A DNA stretch of 64,000 nt, taken from Bacillus sp. SJS. Lineage in GTDB: Bacteria; Bacillota; Bacilli; Bacillales; Bacillaceae. How positions within the stretch are numbered: position 1 is the stretch's first letter; each line of letters starts with the position of its first letter. Location: assembly GCF_000732485.2 (NCBI RefSeq), contig NZ_JAQV02000022.1:1-64000 (forward strand). The letters run 5' to 3'. This document shows, piece by piece, positions 42,296 to 52,207 of the stretch. Under the pieces are notes generated by a model. It was not told the DNA's origin. It saw nothing but the letters and a program-made list of their open reading frames with translations, and made no database searches. The position numbers and the translations under genes are program-made.

Positions 42296-44131
42296 ATGAG
42301 TGCGGGAAATCTCTGGTTTACACTATTAACATGTGCACTATTTATGGGTGCTGTTGCCTGGATTTCATATAAGAAATCTAAAAATGACGTAGGAGATTCA
42401 GATGGATATTTTCTTGCCGGAAGAGGATTAAATGGTACGTTTATTGCCGGGTCCCTCCTGCTTACGAACTTGTCAGCTGAACAGCTTGTCGGCTTAAATG
42501 GACAAGCCTACCGCACAAACCTTACCAACATGGCTTGGGAGGTTACCGCTGCGATTCCCATCATTATCATGGCACTTTATCTTCTGCCTAAATACCTCGG
42601 CGGGAATTTTACGACACTTCCTGAATTTTTGAGTAAACGCTTTGATGAAGGCGTTCGTTTATATACAGTCATTCTTTTCATGCTCGGCTACGTATTTGTC
42701 ACGAGTCCCTCTATGCTTTATTCAGGGGCCATTGCCGTTCTTAAACTGTTTGATGTTCCTTCAATATTCGGAATCAGCTATGAGCAATCCATATGGGTCG
42801 TTGTATGGGGAATTGGAATAATCGGTGCGGCATACGCAATATTTGGCGGGTTAAAAGCCGTTGCAATTTCTGATACGTTAAACGGAATCGGGTTGCTCGT
42901 AATCGGGGCACTCGTTCCCATTCTTGGCTTTGTTGCTTTGGGCGGGGGAAATTTCCTTGATGGGGTTAAGGAAATTACTACGAATCATTCGGAAAAACTG
43001 AACGCAATCGGCGGACCTCAGGATTCGGTCCCGTTCGGCACCATTTTCACCGGAATGATCATTGCCAACCTGTTTTACTGGGCATCCAATCAATACGTCA
43101 TCCAGCGTACCCTTGGGGCACAAAACCTTGCTGAAGGTCAAAAAGGTGTCATCATATCTGGTTTCTACAAGCTGTTGATTCCTCTATTCATGATGGTTCC
43201 GGGTGTCATTGTTTTTCACCAGTACGGCGATTCATTGAAATCAGTTGACCTTGCCTACCCGACATTAATCGCTGAAGTGCTGCCTACCTGGTTGTCCGGG
43301 ATATTCCTTGCCGTTTTGCTTGGAGCAGTATTCAGCTCCTTCAACTCTCTATTAAACAGTGCAGCTACAATGTTTGCCCTGGATGTATACAAAGCCCGCT
43401 TCAATCCGAAGGTGAGTGATAAAAAACTAATCATGGTCAGCCAGTGGTTCGGAACTTTCCTGGCCCTTGTTACGCTTTTCATCGCTCCGCTGCTTATGTA
43501 TGCACCAAACGGACTTTGGGATCTGATCCGCAAATTCACCGGATTTTTCAACGTACCGATTATCGCAATCGTTCTAATCGGTGTATTAACCAAATACGTA
43601 CCTGCGATTGCCTGTAAAGTCATTATCATTTTTCACGTGATTGCTTACTACATGCTCATCTGGGGAACGGAACAGCTCTTTGGATTCAAGTGGGACATCA
43701 ATTTCATTTACATTTATGCGGTTCTGTTCGCTGCGGAAATTGCCATCATGCTTACTTTTGGATGGATGAAACCAAGATCCACTCCTTACCAATTTAAATC
43801 CAGAGCGGTCGTAGACATGGTGCCATGGAAATATGCCCTGTCCACTTCCATTCTATTAATTGCTTTAGTAGCCATGACCTACATCGTCTTCTCGCCAATC
43901 GGACTCGCATACGAGCAGGCAATTGTATCACCTTATTTCTGGCCAGCCATTTTCGGAGTCACAGCTATCGCAGCCTTCTTTATGGTATGGTCCGTAAAAT
44001 TCTGGAACAGACGCTACGCCCATTATGTCGCGAAGCAGCAAATGAATGTAAAAGAAATTAAAAGACGCGGCAAACTTGTACCCCATGGAGTCAGACCAAG
44101 CTTCATTAAATACAGCAGCAAGCAAGTCTAA
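42296..44131 (+). CDS. sodium:solute symporter (SSS/SLC5 family)
   Basis: A 611-residue protein with AAGGAGAG before ATG and fourteen to fifteen membrane segments. Sodium-site features SLLLTNLSAEQLVGLNG (helix 1) and VFSSFNSLLNSAATMFALD (helix 8) fit the LeuT-fold SSS family; the first half resembles sugar symporters of the SGLT/YidK group. Substrate probably a sugar, sugar acid or myo-inositol, not certain. The C-terminus is basic. Monocistronic. Confidence 0.92.
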   Translation: MSAGNLWFTLLTCALFMGAVAWISYKKSKNDVGDSDGYFLAGRGLNGTFIAGSLLLTNLSAEQLVGLNGQAYRTNLTNMAWEVTAAIPIIIMALYLLPKYLGGNFTTLPEFLSKRFDEGVRLYTVILFMLGYVFVTSPSMLYSGAIAVLKLFDVPSIFGISYEQSIWVVVWGIGIIGAAYAIFGGLKAVAISDTLNGIGLLVIGALVPILGFVALGGGNFLDGVKEITTNHSEKLNAIGGPQDSVPFGTIFTGMIIANLFYWASNQYVIQRTLGAQNLAEGQKGVIISGFYKLLIPLFMMVPGVIVFHQYGDSLKSVDLAYPTLIAEVLPTWLSGIFLAVLLGAVFSSFNSLLNSAATMFALDVYKARFNPKVSDKKLIMVSQWFGTFLALVTLFIAPLLMYAPNGLWDLIRKFTGFFNVPIIAIVLIGVLTKYVPAIACKVIIIFHVIAYYMLIWGTEQLFGFKWDINFIYIYAVLFAAEIAIMLTFGWMKPRSTPYQFKSRAVVDMVPWKYALSTSILLIALVAMTYIVFSPIGLAYEQAIVSPYFWPAIFGVTAIAAFFMVWSVKFWNRRYAHYVAKQQMNVKEIKRRGKLVPHGVRPSFIKYSSKQV

Positions 44132-44136
44132 TGATG

Positions 44137-44172
44137 AAAAACCCCTCCTGCTTCATGCAGGAGGGGTTTTAG
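44137..44172 (+). terminator. terminator of the symporter gene
   Basis: AAACCCCTCCTGC pairs with GCAGGAGGGGTTT around TTCAT, then TTAG: a very stable stem. Confidence 0.9.
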
Positions 44173-44280
44173 TTAGGTGGGTGTATGAAAGTTTAAAATC
44201 CCTTTTCAGGGAACTTTTCGAACCTCAGGCAGGGACGAACAGCCTCTTTCAAGCTATACTAGGTATTCAAGCCGAACTTA

Positions 44281-44735
44281 GTCTTTTTCCAGCCAGTTAG
44301 CTGGCGTTTCCGGCCGCTTAGGCTCCTTTTCCAGCCGGTTCCGCATGCTTTCCGGCCATTCTCCTTTTTCCAGCCGCCCCAGGTCTTTTACCGGCCGGCT
44401 CTCACTCTTTTCCAGCCGAACGGATTCCTTTTCCAGCCACTTCCGCACACTTTCCAGCCATTCTCCATTTTCCAGCCGAGCCTGGCCTTTTTCCGGCCGG
44501 CCCACACGCTTTTCCGGCCGAACCGATTCCTTTTCCATCCACTTCCGTACACTTTCCAGCCATTCTCCATTTTCCAGCCGAACCAGGCATTTTACCAGCC
44601 AGCCCGCCATCTTTTCCGGCCGAACGGATTCCTTTTCCAGCCACTTCCGCACACTTTCCGGCCATTCTCCATTTTCCAGCCGAACCTGGTCTTTTTCCCG
44701 CCGGCCGGCCCGCCATCTTTATCGGCCAAACCCTA
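44281..44735. repeat. degenerate array (about 20-bp unit, 102-bp period)
   Basis: TTTTCCAGCC or TTTTCCGGCC recurs every 18-22 bp. A five-unit longer repeat shows at GAACGGATTCC (44418), GAACCGATTCC (44520) and GAACGGATTCC (44622), each 102 bp apart, the same period as the unrelated-looking array at 25188. It fills the gap between the symporter (+) and fosB (-) and runs up to the last codons of fosB. Confidence 0.88.
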
Positions 44736-45185
44736 TTTCCCCGCCAATCCACCACCCGGTCCCTCACTAAAAATCTCCATATGCCCCTTTTCGGCCCTAT
44801 AATAATCCAGCCGGTCCTTAAGAGTACCGGTGTGAAGTTCAAATTTATGGCCGTCAGGGTCTATGAAATAGATCGACTTTTTGTCTTTTTCGTTCCGTTC
44901 CCGTCCAGGGAGGATATGGACGTTCAAATTTTTCAGTTTCTTGAGCCAGCTCTCAAGATTTTTTTCTTCTATTGAAAAAGCAATATGTGTATAGGAACAA
45001 GCAATTTCATTTCTTGGTATATGTGCTTCTTCATTTAAGGCCACCCAGATTCCGCTGAGGTCAAAATAAGCGGTTGTTTTTCCTTTTACAAGCAGTTTTG
45101 CCCCCAGAACCTGCTCGTAAAAAGAGATCGACCGGGGTAGGCAGGAGACTGAAAAAAGCATGTGATTAAGGCCCTTGATCTTCAT
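44733..45185 (-). CDS. fosB: FosB metallothiol transferase (fosfomycin resistance)
   Basis: A 150-residue protein of the vicinal-oxygen-chelate fold with metal ligands His8, His67 and Glu116, in the contexts [16 protein letters not shown] and KFELHTG. FosB opens the epoxide of fosfomycin with bacillithiol. AAAGGGG lies nine bases before ATG. The last dozen residues ([11 protein letters not shown]) extend past the usual end of the family (about 138-144 aa) and are encoded at the edge of the adjacent repeat array. Confidence 0.93.
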   Translation of the reverse strand: MKIKGLNHMLFSVSCLPRSISFYEQVLGAKLLVKGKTTAYFDLSGIWVALNEEAHIPRNEIACSYTHIAFSIEEKNLESWLKKLKNLNVHILPGRERNEKDKKSIYFIDPDGHKFELHTGTLKDRLDYYRAEKGHMEIFSEGPGGGLAGK

Positions 45186-45306
45186 CTGTTATATCCCCTT
45201 TCATTCCCAAATTAAGGTTTCTGCTATAATTCCATGAAACGGTTCCCGTTCCTCCTTTTTCGAGTTATGATGAAGAGGTGACTTTACAGGAATTGGGGAT
45301 ACAGCC

Positions 45307-46590
45307 ATGAGAATTAAAGATTGGGATTCTAATTTAAAGGTGCGTCTTTTCGGGGAAGCGATGATGAACGTTACGTTTTGGATGTTCTTCCCGTTCCTCG
45401 CTATTTATTTTTCGGATGAATTCGGCAAGGAAGCAGCCGGACTTTTCTTGATTGCTGCGCAGGTGTTTTCTGTATTTGCTAATTTGCTTGGGGGATATAG
45501 TGCGGATCGCTTCGGGCGGAAAAAAATGATGGTTCTTTCATCGATTGGACAGGGCCTTTCGTTTATCGTTTTTGGGATAGCCGTTTCTCCAGCGGTTGAT
45601 ATGCCTTCTATAGCATTTGTTTGCTTCGCGCTTGCCGGTGTGTTCGGCGCATTGTACTGGCCTGCAAGTCAGGCGATGATCGCCGATGTTGTTCCGGAAA
45701 AAGACCGGAGCGATGTATTTGCTGTTTTCTATACCTCATTGAACATTGCGGTCGTTCTTGGACCGATACTCGGCAGTATTTTCTACGTTCATTATAAGGT
45801 GGAGCTACTTGTCGTATCTGGACTTGTCTGCATCCTTCTAGCATTTATCTTGCTTAAATGGACAAGGGAGACGGCTCCTCTCGTCCTTTCAAATAACGCA
45901 AAAGCTGAAAATATAAAATGGTACCGTGTTGTCGGGGCACAAATGAAGGATTATGGGATCATTTTCCGCGACAAAACGTTTATGCTGTACATATTAGCCG
46001 GAGTACTCGGGGCACAGACCTTTATGCAGCTCGACTTGCTGATGCCCGTATATATTAAGGAAGTCATTAAACAGGAAACCATTTTCAGCTTTTTTAATTG
46101 GAATATGACTGTAAATGGTGAACAGTCCTTTGGAATCGTACTCTCTGAAAATGGACTTCTTGTAGCCATCTTTACGATTTCTGTCACACGTTGGATGACA
46201 AAGTACAGGGAGCGGAATGTGTTTATCTGGTCTTCCGTCTTCTATGCCATTTCCATCCTCTGGTTCGGCCAGATGTCCAGTACGGCTGGATTCCTCGGGG
46301 CGATGGCACTGTTTACTTTTGCCGAGCTAATGACGGCTGGTCTTCAGCAAAGCTTTATTTCAAAAATTGCTCCGGAGACAATGCGCGGCCAATATTTTGC
46401 TGCAGCGAGTCTTCGGTTTACAATCGGGAGGACGATTGCTCCGCTATCGATCCCTATGACCGTTTGGTTCGGATTCACCAGTACGTTTATCATTCTCAGT
46501 TTACTTGCATGCTTGAGCGCCGTTCTTTATTACATCATGTTTCAGCGCTACGATGTTCCGTCTGTTAACGGCCTAAAGGTCCGCGTATAG
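45307..46590 (+). CDS. MFS transporter
   Basis: A 427-residue protein with twelve membrane segments. The MFS motif A is clear after helix 2 (GGYSADRFGRKKMM), and the first half is the better conserved. The long loop after helix 7 (KEVIKQETIFSFFNWNMTVN) is typical of the MdtH/YttB-like group. Probably a drug or metabolite exporter. Divergent to fosB, with which it may share regulation across a 121-bp gap. Confidence 0.88.
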   Translation: MRIKDWDSNLKVRLFGEAMMNVTFWMFFPFLAIYFSDEFGKEAAGLFLIAAQVFSVFANLLGGYSADRFGRKKMMVLSSIGQGLSFIVFGIAVSPAVDMPSIAFVCFALAGVFGALYWPASQAMIADVVPEKDRSDVFAVFYTSLNIAVVLGPILGSIFYVHYKVELLVVSGLVCILLAFILLKWTRETAPLVLSNNAKAENIKWYRVVGAQMKDYGIIFRDKTFMLYILAGVLGAQTFMQLDLLMPVYIKEVIKQETIFSFFNWNMTVNGEQSFGIVLSENGLLVAIFTISVTRWMTKYRERNVFIWSSVFYAISILWFGQMSSTAGFLGAMALFTFAELMTAGLQQSFISKIAPETMRGQYFAAASLRFTIGRTIAPLSIPMTVWFGFTSTFIILSLLACLSAVLYYIMFQRYDVPSVNGLKVRV

Positions 46591-46669
46591 CGTCTTCAGC
46601 CCGGACACTCGCATTCTCTTCTATTCTTTTATATAGTAGTACGTGAGAAGAATAAACAGGAGGCTATTC

Positions 46670-47233
46670 ATGATGCTAAACGAATGGTTTGAAAAAGGCT
46701 GGACAAAAGAAACGTATATCAAAAAAATGAATGTTCACCAGGAGAATCTGCTTCACATCTACAACAGGTTTCAATTAAAAGAGGAAGACCGTGTTTTTCT
46801 GCAGACTCTTCAAAAGGAAAACCTTCGTGCGATTGTGCTAACAGCTGACTGGTGCGGCGATGCAATGGTCAACCTCCCGATTCTCATGAGGCTCTCAGAA
46901 GAAGCCCTTATTGAAACACGCTATTTGATCCGCGATGAAAATCTTGAATTAATGGATCAGTATTTAACAAATGGGACGGCCCGCTCTATTCCTATTATCA
47001 TTTTCCTGAGTGAAAATGGAGAGGAAATAGCAAAATGGGGACCGAGAACAGAATCCGTTCAGGAATGGGTCAATGGACAAAAACAAACACTTCCAGATAA
47101 AGAATCCCCTGAATACAATGATGCGTTTGGTGTCTTTGCCAAAAACGTGGCACAACGATTTACGACTGACACGGACTTCTGGAATGACATTAAAGATAAC
47201 TTAATCGAAACGGTCAAGAATCGCATTCAGTAA
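46670..47233 (+). CDS. thioredoxin-fold protein with a single active-site Cys
   Basis: ATG at 46670 follows AGGAGG. The 187-residue protein has a helical N-terminus and a thioredoxin domain in which the redox motif reads ADWCGDA, so the second Cys of WCGPC is missing. The cis-Pro loop is SIPIII. A monothiol or purely structural role is likely; related one-Cys thioredoxin-like proteins are common in bacilli. Eleven bases before acyP, likely operon. Confidence 0.85.
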   Translation: MMLNEWFEKGWTKETYIKKMNVHQENLLHIYNRFQLKEEDRVFLQTLQKENLRAIVLTADWCGDAMVNLPILMRLSEEALIETRYLIRDENLELMDQYLTNGTARSIPIIIFLSENGEEIAKWGPRTESVQEWVNGQKQTLPDKESPEYNDAFGVFAKNVAQRFTTDTDFWNDIKDNLIETVKNRIQ

Positions 47234-47243
47234 GGAGGCGATC

Positions 47244-47516
47244 ATGGTGAAAACAAAACTTTTTGTACATGGACATGTTCAGGGTGTAGGTTTTCGGTAT
47301 TATGCACAAACGAAAGCCATCCATCGGAATATCAAAGGCTTTGCCAAAAACATGGACAATGGTTCTGTTGAAATTGTGGCAGAGGGTGAAACCAGGCAGC
47401 TGGAAGCCTTCATTGACGATATGAAAAAAGGAAGCCCGCTAGCGAAAGTGAAGGATATTGAGCAGACCGAATGCAGTGAGGAAGAAACCTTCAGTGCTTT
47501 CGATATCCGTTATTAA
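47244..47516 (+). CDS. acyP: acylphosphatase
   Basis: A 90-residue protein with AAGGAGG before ATG. The signature VHGHVQGVGFRYYAQ carries the phosphate-binding loop and catalytic Arg (about residue 19), and GFAKNMDNGSVEIVAEG holds the catalytic Asn. It hydrolyses acyl phosphates. B. subtilis yflL is the equivalent, also near nos. Confidence 0.95.
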   Translation: MVKTKLFVHGHVQGVGFRYYAQTKAIHRNIKGFAKNMDNGSVEIVAEGETRQLEAFIDDMKKGSPLAKVKDIEQTECSEEETFSAFDIRY

Positions 47517-47549
47517 AAAAGGTCCTGCCGAGAGAGAATAAATGAAATC

Positions 47550-47594
47550 GAAACCCCCGAGATGCTGTGTTCATTCACACTCCGGGGGTTTTGT
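47550..47594 (+). terminator. terminator
   Basis: AAACCCCCGAG pairs with TCCGGGGGTTT, with an inner GTGT/ACAC stem; TTGTTT follows. Confidence 0.8.
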
Positions 47595-48081
47595 TTATTT
47601 ATAGACACTATGAACAATTATAGATTATGCGCGGCTCCTGCTGCCCCCAATCAAACTACTTTTAAATAGAGAAAACAACTTTAGAAACTGCATTCTGTAT
47701 GGATTTGCGGGATGTGGAATTTTCTTCTTAGTTTACTCCGCTGCAGTAAAGGGTAAAGAACCTCGGGCAGGGAAGCAAAATTTACCGTTCCCTTTCCTTA
47801 TTGACTAGTAAAACGAAAAGCAGTAAAGTGTTAAAGTTGGTTTCCGATGTGTGCAGTTGCATAATTTGTGTAAACAAAATGTAAGGGTTTCGTGTATTTT
47901 TTGTGTATTTTTAGTTAAGAATTGGCTGAAAGGGTTACATTCATCTGAAATTTAGATATATATTTAGAATTAAGATTTAAATTTTCTATCGTTTGGGAAA
48001 TTTTAGTCTATGTTCATGTGAATGCAAATTCTTAACCGTTACCGGTAAACGATCTAAGGTAAGGTAAGAAAGAGGAGACTC
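47595..48081. other. 487-bp intergenic region, upstream of the ligase-like gene
   Basis: No supported ORF. AT-rich second half. GTTACCGGTAAAC (about 48039) is a near-palindrome 30 bases before the ribosome binding site AAAGAGGAGA and could be an operator. No promoter was assigned with confidence. Confidence 0.45.
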
Positions 48082-49374
48082 ATGATTAAAATAAACTTTG
48101 AAAAACTATTAGCATGGATTAAGGCTTATCATTTAGAGATCGGTGTAGGTCTTTGCTTCATCCTCCCTCCCGCAGGCATTTTATGGCTAGTGGTGATTGG
48201 CTGGAATCATCTAAATAAGGCTGTATACCGCAGAGCACCATTTACGCTCAACTTAACGACGTTTTTCTTCCTTTGCCTTCTCGTATCATCCGCAGGGGCA
48301 AGTATCGTTCAGCAAAACGGATCATACCTTCTGATTGTTGCACTGATCGCAGGGTATCTTGGATTGTATCTATACATTAAAGACACCTTAACCTTAGGAT
48401 CGTTTCAGCGCTATAAGCGTATTGTAATTGCCGGAGGTTTTTATTTATTTTTATCAGGCCTGATGCTAAAGGATCATCACATGGACGGATGGATGGCATT
48501 CTTAACAGGCACTCAATTTATCGGAGGCTCCGGCGATAGTGAAGCCAGACTGTTCGGAAGCGCATATAATCCGAACTTTACAGCCTTTCTTCTGCTGCTG
48601 ACCTTTGCATTTGTGCTGACGAGCATGATCGGCCATCTAAAAAATAGAGAGAATCAGCTTCTTCTATATCAAATTCCGCTGATTCTTGTCATTGCCGCAG
48701 CCATTTTCCAGACCGGTTCGCGATCGGGAGTGGCGACAATGTTTATCATGTCTCTATTCCTATTAATAAAATTAAATCCGAAGCTTGGAATTACCTGTCT
48801 TGGGATGCTATACGCTATTCGGGATCAGCTGATTGAATTGATTCCAAGAACCGAAGTCATTGACCACTCTGCCCTTGCACGTAAAGAAATCTGGCTGAAC
48901 AGTTTGAGCATCTGGAAGGATAACACTTATTTCGGTACGACCCCTCTCGGTTTTTCGGAGTCATACCTGCAGCTGACAGGAAAAGCTGTTCCGCATGCTC
49001 ATAACATGTTCCTTGCCTTTTTCGCTGAATACGGCACAATTGGCGGACTTGCCTTCTTGCTCCTTGCAGGCGGCATTGCCTTTAAATTTTGCTGCCTGTA
49101 CTTTATGGAATCCAAGCGGAAACAGCTTCTGAATCTGTTTATGATTTCCATTCCGATTATTTTCCTGACCGGAATTCTTGATCACCCGCTCGTCTCACCG
49201 CAAACAGCCTTAATAACTGTCATCCTGCTCGCGAGCTGGGACCGATATACAGAGCCGGTTCACGTTGTCCAAAAATCGGCAGCCTATATAAAAAGAGCCT
49301 ATTTGAGAATCAGTCTTCAGACAGAGAAACCGCATCACGTTTCGAAGTCTCAGAAGAATAAAGGGAAATACTAA
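48082..49374 (+). CDS. O-antigen-ligase/Wzy-family membrane protein
   Basis: A 430-residue protein with about eleven membrane segments; GAGGAGA precedes ATG. The Wzy_C/O-antigen ligase signature is seen as QTGSRSGVATMF (about 212-223) and, in the large outside loop, PHAHNMFLAFFAEYGTIGG with the key His. In Gram-positives such proteins polymerise or ligate surface polysaccharides. No glycosyltransferase cluster is adjacent, so this is an orphan copy with a basic tail (KPHHVSKSQKNKGKY). Confidence 0.85.
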   Translation: MIKINFEKLLAWIKAYHLEIGVGLCFILPPAGILWLVVIGWNHLNKAVYRRAPFTLNLTTFFFLCLLVSSAGASIVQQNGSYLLIVALIAGYLGLYLYIKDTLTLGSFQRYKRIVIAGGFYLFLSGLMLKDHHMDGWMAFLTGTQFIGGSGDSEARLFGSAYNPNFTAFLLLLTFAFVLTSMIGHLKNRENQLLLYQIPLILVIAAAIFQTGSRSGVATMFIMSLFLLIKLNPKLGITCLGMLYAIRDQLIELIPRTEVIDHSALARKEIWLNSLSIWKDNTYFGTTPLGFSESYLQLTGKAVPHAHNMFLAFFAEYGTIGGLAFLLLAGGIAFKFCCLYFMESKRKQLLNLFMISIPIIFLTGILDHPLVSPQTALITVILLASWDRYTEPVHVVQKSAAYIKRAYLRISLQTEKPHHVSKSQKNKGKY

Positions 49375-49415
49375 CGAGTTCTATTTGAAAAGAAAATTGA
49401 ATACTCTAGGATAGG

Positions 49416-49449
49416 AAATGACGTGTGTATATTCACACGTCATTTTCGT
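49416..49449 (+). terminator. terminator
   Basis: AAATGACGTGTG pairs with CACACGTCATTT around TATATT; TCGTTTTT follows. Confidence 0.85.
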
Positions 49450-49490
49450 TTTTAAAAATAGGCTTATCTGAAAAAGAGAGGTGCTTTTTC

Positions 49491-50684
49491 TTGGATAAAA
49501 GAGCGACTGATCAAGGGGTCCAAAAGCTTCCTCAGCCAATACGGAGTGATGGAGCCGGGACAATCGATGCCGGCCCCCGAAATGTAATGAGGGACCTCCA
49601 AAATCCCGATATGCTCGTTCCGCCTAAAACGGATGCAGGGCTTGTACCTAATTTAAAATTCTCTTTTTCTGACACGAGCATGAAGTTAAACCACGGAGGA
49701 TGGTCAAGAGAGATTACGGTGAGGGAATTGCCGGTCTCGACCACCATTGCAGGGGTAAATATGAGCTTAACGGCCGGCGGAGTTCGTGAGCTCCATTGGC
49801 ATCAGGAAGCGGAATGGTCTTATATGATACTGGGACGCGCACGGATTACTGCCGTTGATCAAAATGGGAGGAATTTCATTGCCGATGTCGGCCCGGGCGA
49901 CCTGTGGTATTTCCCCCCTGGAATTCCGCATTCCATTCAAGGGCTCGAGCAGTGTGAATTTCTCCTCGTGTTCGATGACGGCAACTTTACTGATTTAAGT
50001 ACTCTATCCATTTCCGACTGGTTTGCCCATACGCCTAAGGATGTTTTATCTGCCAATTTCGGCGTACCGGAAAGCGCCTTTGACTCAATTCCTAAAGATC
50101 AGGTCTACATTTATCAAGGGGAGGTTCCTGGTCCTTTAGAGAGCCAGAAAATTCAGTCTCCATATGGAGATGTTCCCCTTACCTTCAAACACGAACTGCT
50201 TAAACAAAAACCGCTTATCACGCCAGGGGGAAGCGTCCGCATTGTGGACTCCTCCAATTTTCCGATTTCAAAAACGATAGCGGCAGCGATTGTTGAGGTC
50301 GAGCCGGGAGCCATGAGGGAGCTTCACTGGCATCCGAACAATGCGGAGTGGCAATATTACCTTACAGGAAAAGGACGCATGACTGTCTTTACTGGAAACG
50401 GCACGGCACGTACTTTTGATTATCAGGCAGGAGATGTCGGATATGTCCCTTTTGCAGCGGGCCACTATATCCAAAATACTGGCAGTGAGACTCTCTGGTA
50501 TTTGGAGATATTCAAAAGCGACCGATTTGCCGATTTGTCACTGAACCAGTGGATGGCCTTGACTCCTGAACAAATTGTTCAATCCAATTTAAATGCGACG
50601 CGTGAGCTGATGAATTCTCTCCGCAAAGAAAAATGGCCGGTAGTTAAGTATCCCGGATTTTCCTATTACCCTAAAAACAACTGA
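49491..50684 (+). CDS. bicupin oxalate decarboxylase, OxdD-like
   Basis: Read from TTG at 49491 after AGAGGTG; the frame runs back into the terminator. The 397-residue protein has two cupin domains with Mn sites: [11 protein letters not shown]...PHSIQ and [13 protein letters not shown]...GHYIQN. Oxalate decarboxylase makes formate and CO2. Wording such as [20 protein letters not shown] is closest to OxdD, a spore-coat enzyme in B. subtilis. The active-site lid, SENST in B. subtilis OxdC, reads TDLST here. Confidence 0.9.
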   Translation: MDKRATDQGVQKLPQPIRSDGAGTIDAGPRNVMRDLQNPDMLVPPKTDAGLVPNLKFSFSDTSMKLNHGGWSREITVRELPVSTTIAGVNMSLTAGGVRELHWHQEAEWSYMILGRARITAVDQNGRNFIADVGPGDLWYFPPGIPHSIQGLEQCEFLLVFDDGNFTDLSTLSISDWFAHTPKDVLSANFGVPESAFDSIPKDQVYIYQGEVPGPLESQKIQSPYGDVPLTFKHELLKQKPLITPGGSVRIVDSSNFPISKTIAAAIVEVEPGAMRELHWHPNNAEWQYYLTGKGRMTVFTGNGTARTFDYQAGDVGYVPFAAGHYIQNTGSETLWYLEIFKSDRFADLSLNQWMALTPEQIVQSNLNATRELMNSLRKEKWPVVKYPGFSYYPKNN

Positions 50685-50692
50685 ACATAAAA

Positions 50693-50723
50693 AAACTCGA
50701 CCGGCAGCAGGGCGAGTTTTTTG
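50693..50723. terminator. bidirectional terminator
   Basis: AAAAAACTCG and CGAGTTTTTT with a GC-rich loop, between the convergent oxalate decarboxylase and nos genes. Confidence 0.85.
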
Positions 50724-50732
50724 ATTTGGAAT

Positions 50733-51818
50733 CTAATAGGGTTTTTTCTGATAGAAGTAGTTCGGTGTTTTTATCTCATTGTTGTAATTTTTATGAAAAA
50801 TATGCGTTGCGGCTGGCGAGATGGGCGGAATAAGCCATGCCCAGTCTCCGGTAACATCTCTCCCGCTGCTCTCTTCTCTTTCCTCAAATCTTTTAAATTG
50901 AGCGGCGGCGGTGTGATGGTCGACAATGCTTACGCCTGCTTCCTTGAAGGAATAGAGGACTGCCGCGTTGAGCTCGACCAATGCACGGTCTTTCCATAAG
51001 GATGAATTCAAATCCGTTTTCAGCCCCATAATGGAAGCGACCTTAGGAAGCATATTATACCGGTCTTCATCCGCCAGGTTTCTGGCACCGATTTCTGTCC
51101 CCATGTACCACCCGTTAAATGGGGCAGCTCCATAAACAATCCCCCCAATTTCGAGGCTCATGTCTGAAATAATCGGGACGCCATACCATTTTAAGAAAAG
51201 ATCCTGAAAGGCTGGAATTTCCGGATGAACGATCGGAACTTCGATGATTCTGTCCTCTGGAATCGGGAACCACTTCGGCCGATTCTCGCCTGCAGAAACG
51301 ACGAGCGGAAGCATATCATAGTCGGTATACGGTCCTTCCCATCCGAGTTCCCGGCATACCTCCGTAAATTCGATGGAGGCAGGATCTCCTCTATACCCTT
51401 CATCAAATTTATATCCTGCATATCGGAGCAGCTGGTGGTTCCAAATTCGAATCCTGTGCTTCTCCTTGTCCTTCGGCTTAAAAATGGTGATGGAAGGCCG
51501 GATTTTCCCTCCGTTGGACGCATATTCAATATGGCGGATAAGAGCTTCCGCGACTTCCTCTTCCGTCTCTGCCCCTCGCTCATCCATGACATGGAGAGAC
51601 TGCCAGAACAGCCTTCCTATACAGCGATTACTGTTGCGCCACGCAAGCTTTGCACCATATTCAAGTTCAATCCCCGTATGCACATATTGTCCGGTTTCTT
51701 CAATTTCCTGCTTAATGCTGAGCAAACGCTCTTCTATTTCCTCTTCTTTTCCTAGCTCATGGTAACTGATTTGAATGAATTCTTTTGCCTTCAGGAACAG
51801 GTCATATGTATCTGTCAC
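50733..51818 (-). CDS. nos: nitric oxide synthase oxygenase
   Basis: A 361-residue protein from GTG at 51818 with TAGGAGG upstream. It has only the oxygenase domain, as in other bacterial enzymes: heme-ligand Cys66 in [11 protein letters not shown], the substrate Glu in [14 protein letters not shown], and DHHTAAAQF plus GDWAWLIPP in the pterin/dimer region. It makes NO from arginine using cellular reductases and protects against oxidative stress in bacilli. B. subtilis yflM is the same gene. Confidence 0.96.
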   Translation of the reverse strand: MTDTYDLFLKAKEFIQISYHELGKEEEIEERLLSIKQEIEETGQYVHTGIELEYGAKLAWRNSNRCIGRLFWQSLHVMDERGAETEEEVAEALIRHIEYASNGGKIRPSITIFKPKDKEKHRIRIWNHQLLRYAGYKFDEGYRGDPASIEFTEVCRELGWEGPYTDYDMLPLVVSAGENRPKWFPIPEDRIIEVPIVHPEIPAFQDLFLKWYGVPIISDMSLEIGGIVYGAAPFNGWYMGTEIGARNLADEDRYNMLPKVASIMGLKTDLNSSLWKDRALVELNAAVLYSFKEAGVSIVDHHTAAAQFKRFEEREESSGRDVTGDWAWLIPPISPAATHIFHKNYNNEIKTPNYFYQKKPY

Positions 51819-52140
51819 TACTGTCCTCCTATATGTCGTACTAGACTTTCAACCATCTTAACAATAGTAGAAATGGTTCACAATGTCCAACCTTACAATA
51901 GAGGAAATATCATCCAATATCCAGTTCTGACGGCGCATTCTCTTGTTTTCGCCTCTATTTGAAAGGGAATTTCCCATAAACGAAAATAGATAGAGGCATA
52001 TTGAACCAGCACTGGCCAAATGACATATAAGAGGAAATAGCTTTTTTAAAAAACTCTGTTTATCATAGCTGTTGATTTCTGATGGAGGCGTTCGGCTTCC
52101 GATCCAATTAACAGATGCAGCATGCTTTAACGCAGCTCTC
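51819..52140. other. intergenic region upstream of nos
   Basis: About 320 bp. A minus-strand frame of 94 codons (51858-52142) lacks a ribosome binding site and looks accidental. It must hold the nos promoter; I could not fix its boxes. Confidence 0.45.
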
Positions 52141-52178
52141 AAAAAAAGAAACGCCGAGTTACAACCAGGCGCTTCTCT
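52141..52178 (-). terminator. terminator of the FAD oxidoreductase gene
   Basis: GAAACGCC pairs with GGCGCTTC across a twelve-base loop; seven T follow on the minus strand. Confidence 0.75.
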
Positions 52179-52207
52179 CTTTTATGACAAACAAACGATT
52201 GTTTAAG

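Noticed and set aside
44402-44842. Long minus-strand repeat ORFs (146 and 124 codons) and a 141-codon plus-strand ORF (44345-44770)
   Set aside because: All arise from the 44-kb array, overlap each other and the fosB end, and lack start signals.
51858-52142. 94-codon minus-strand ORF upstream of nos
   Set aside because: No start signal, odd composition, sits where the nos promoter must be.
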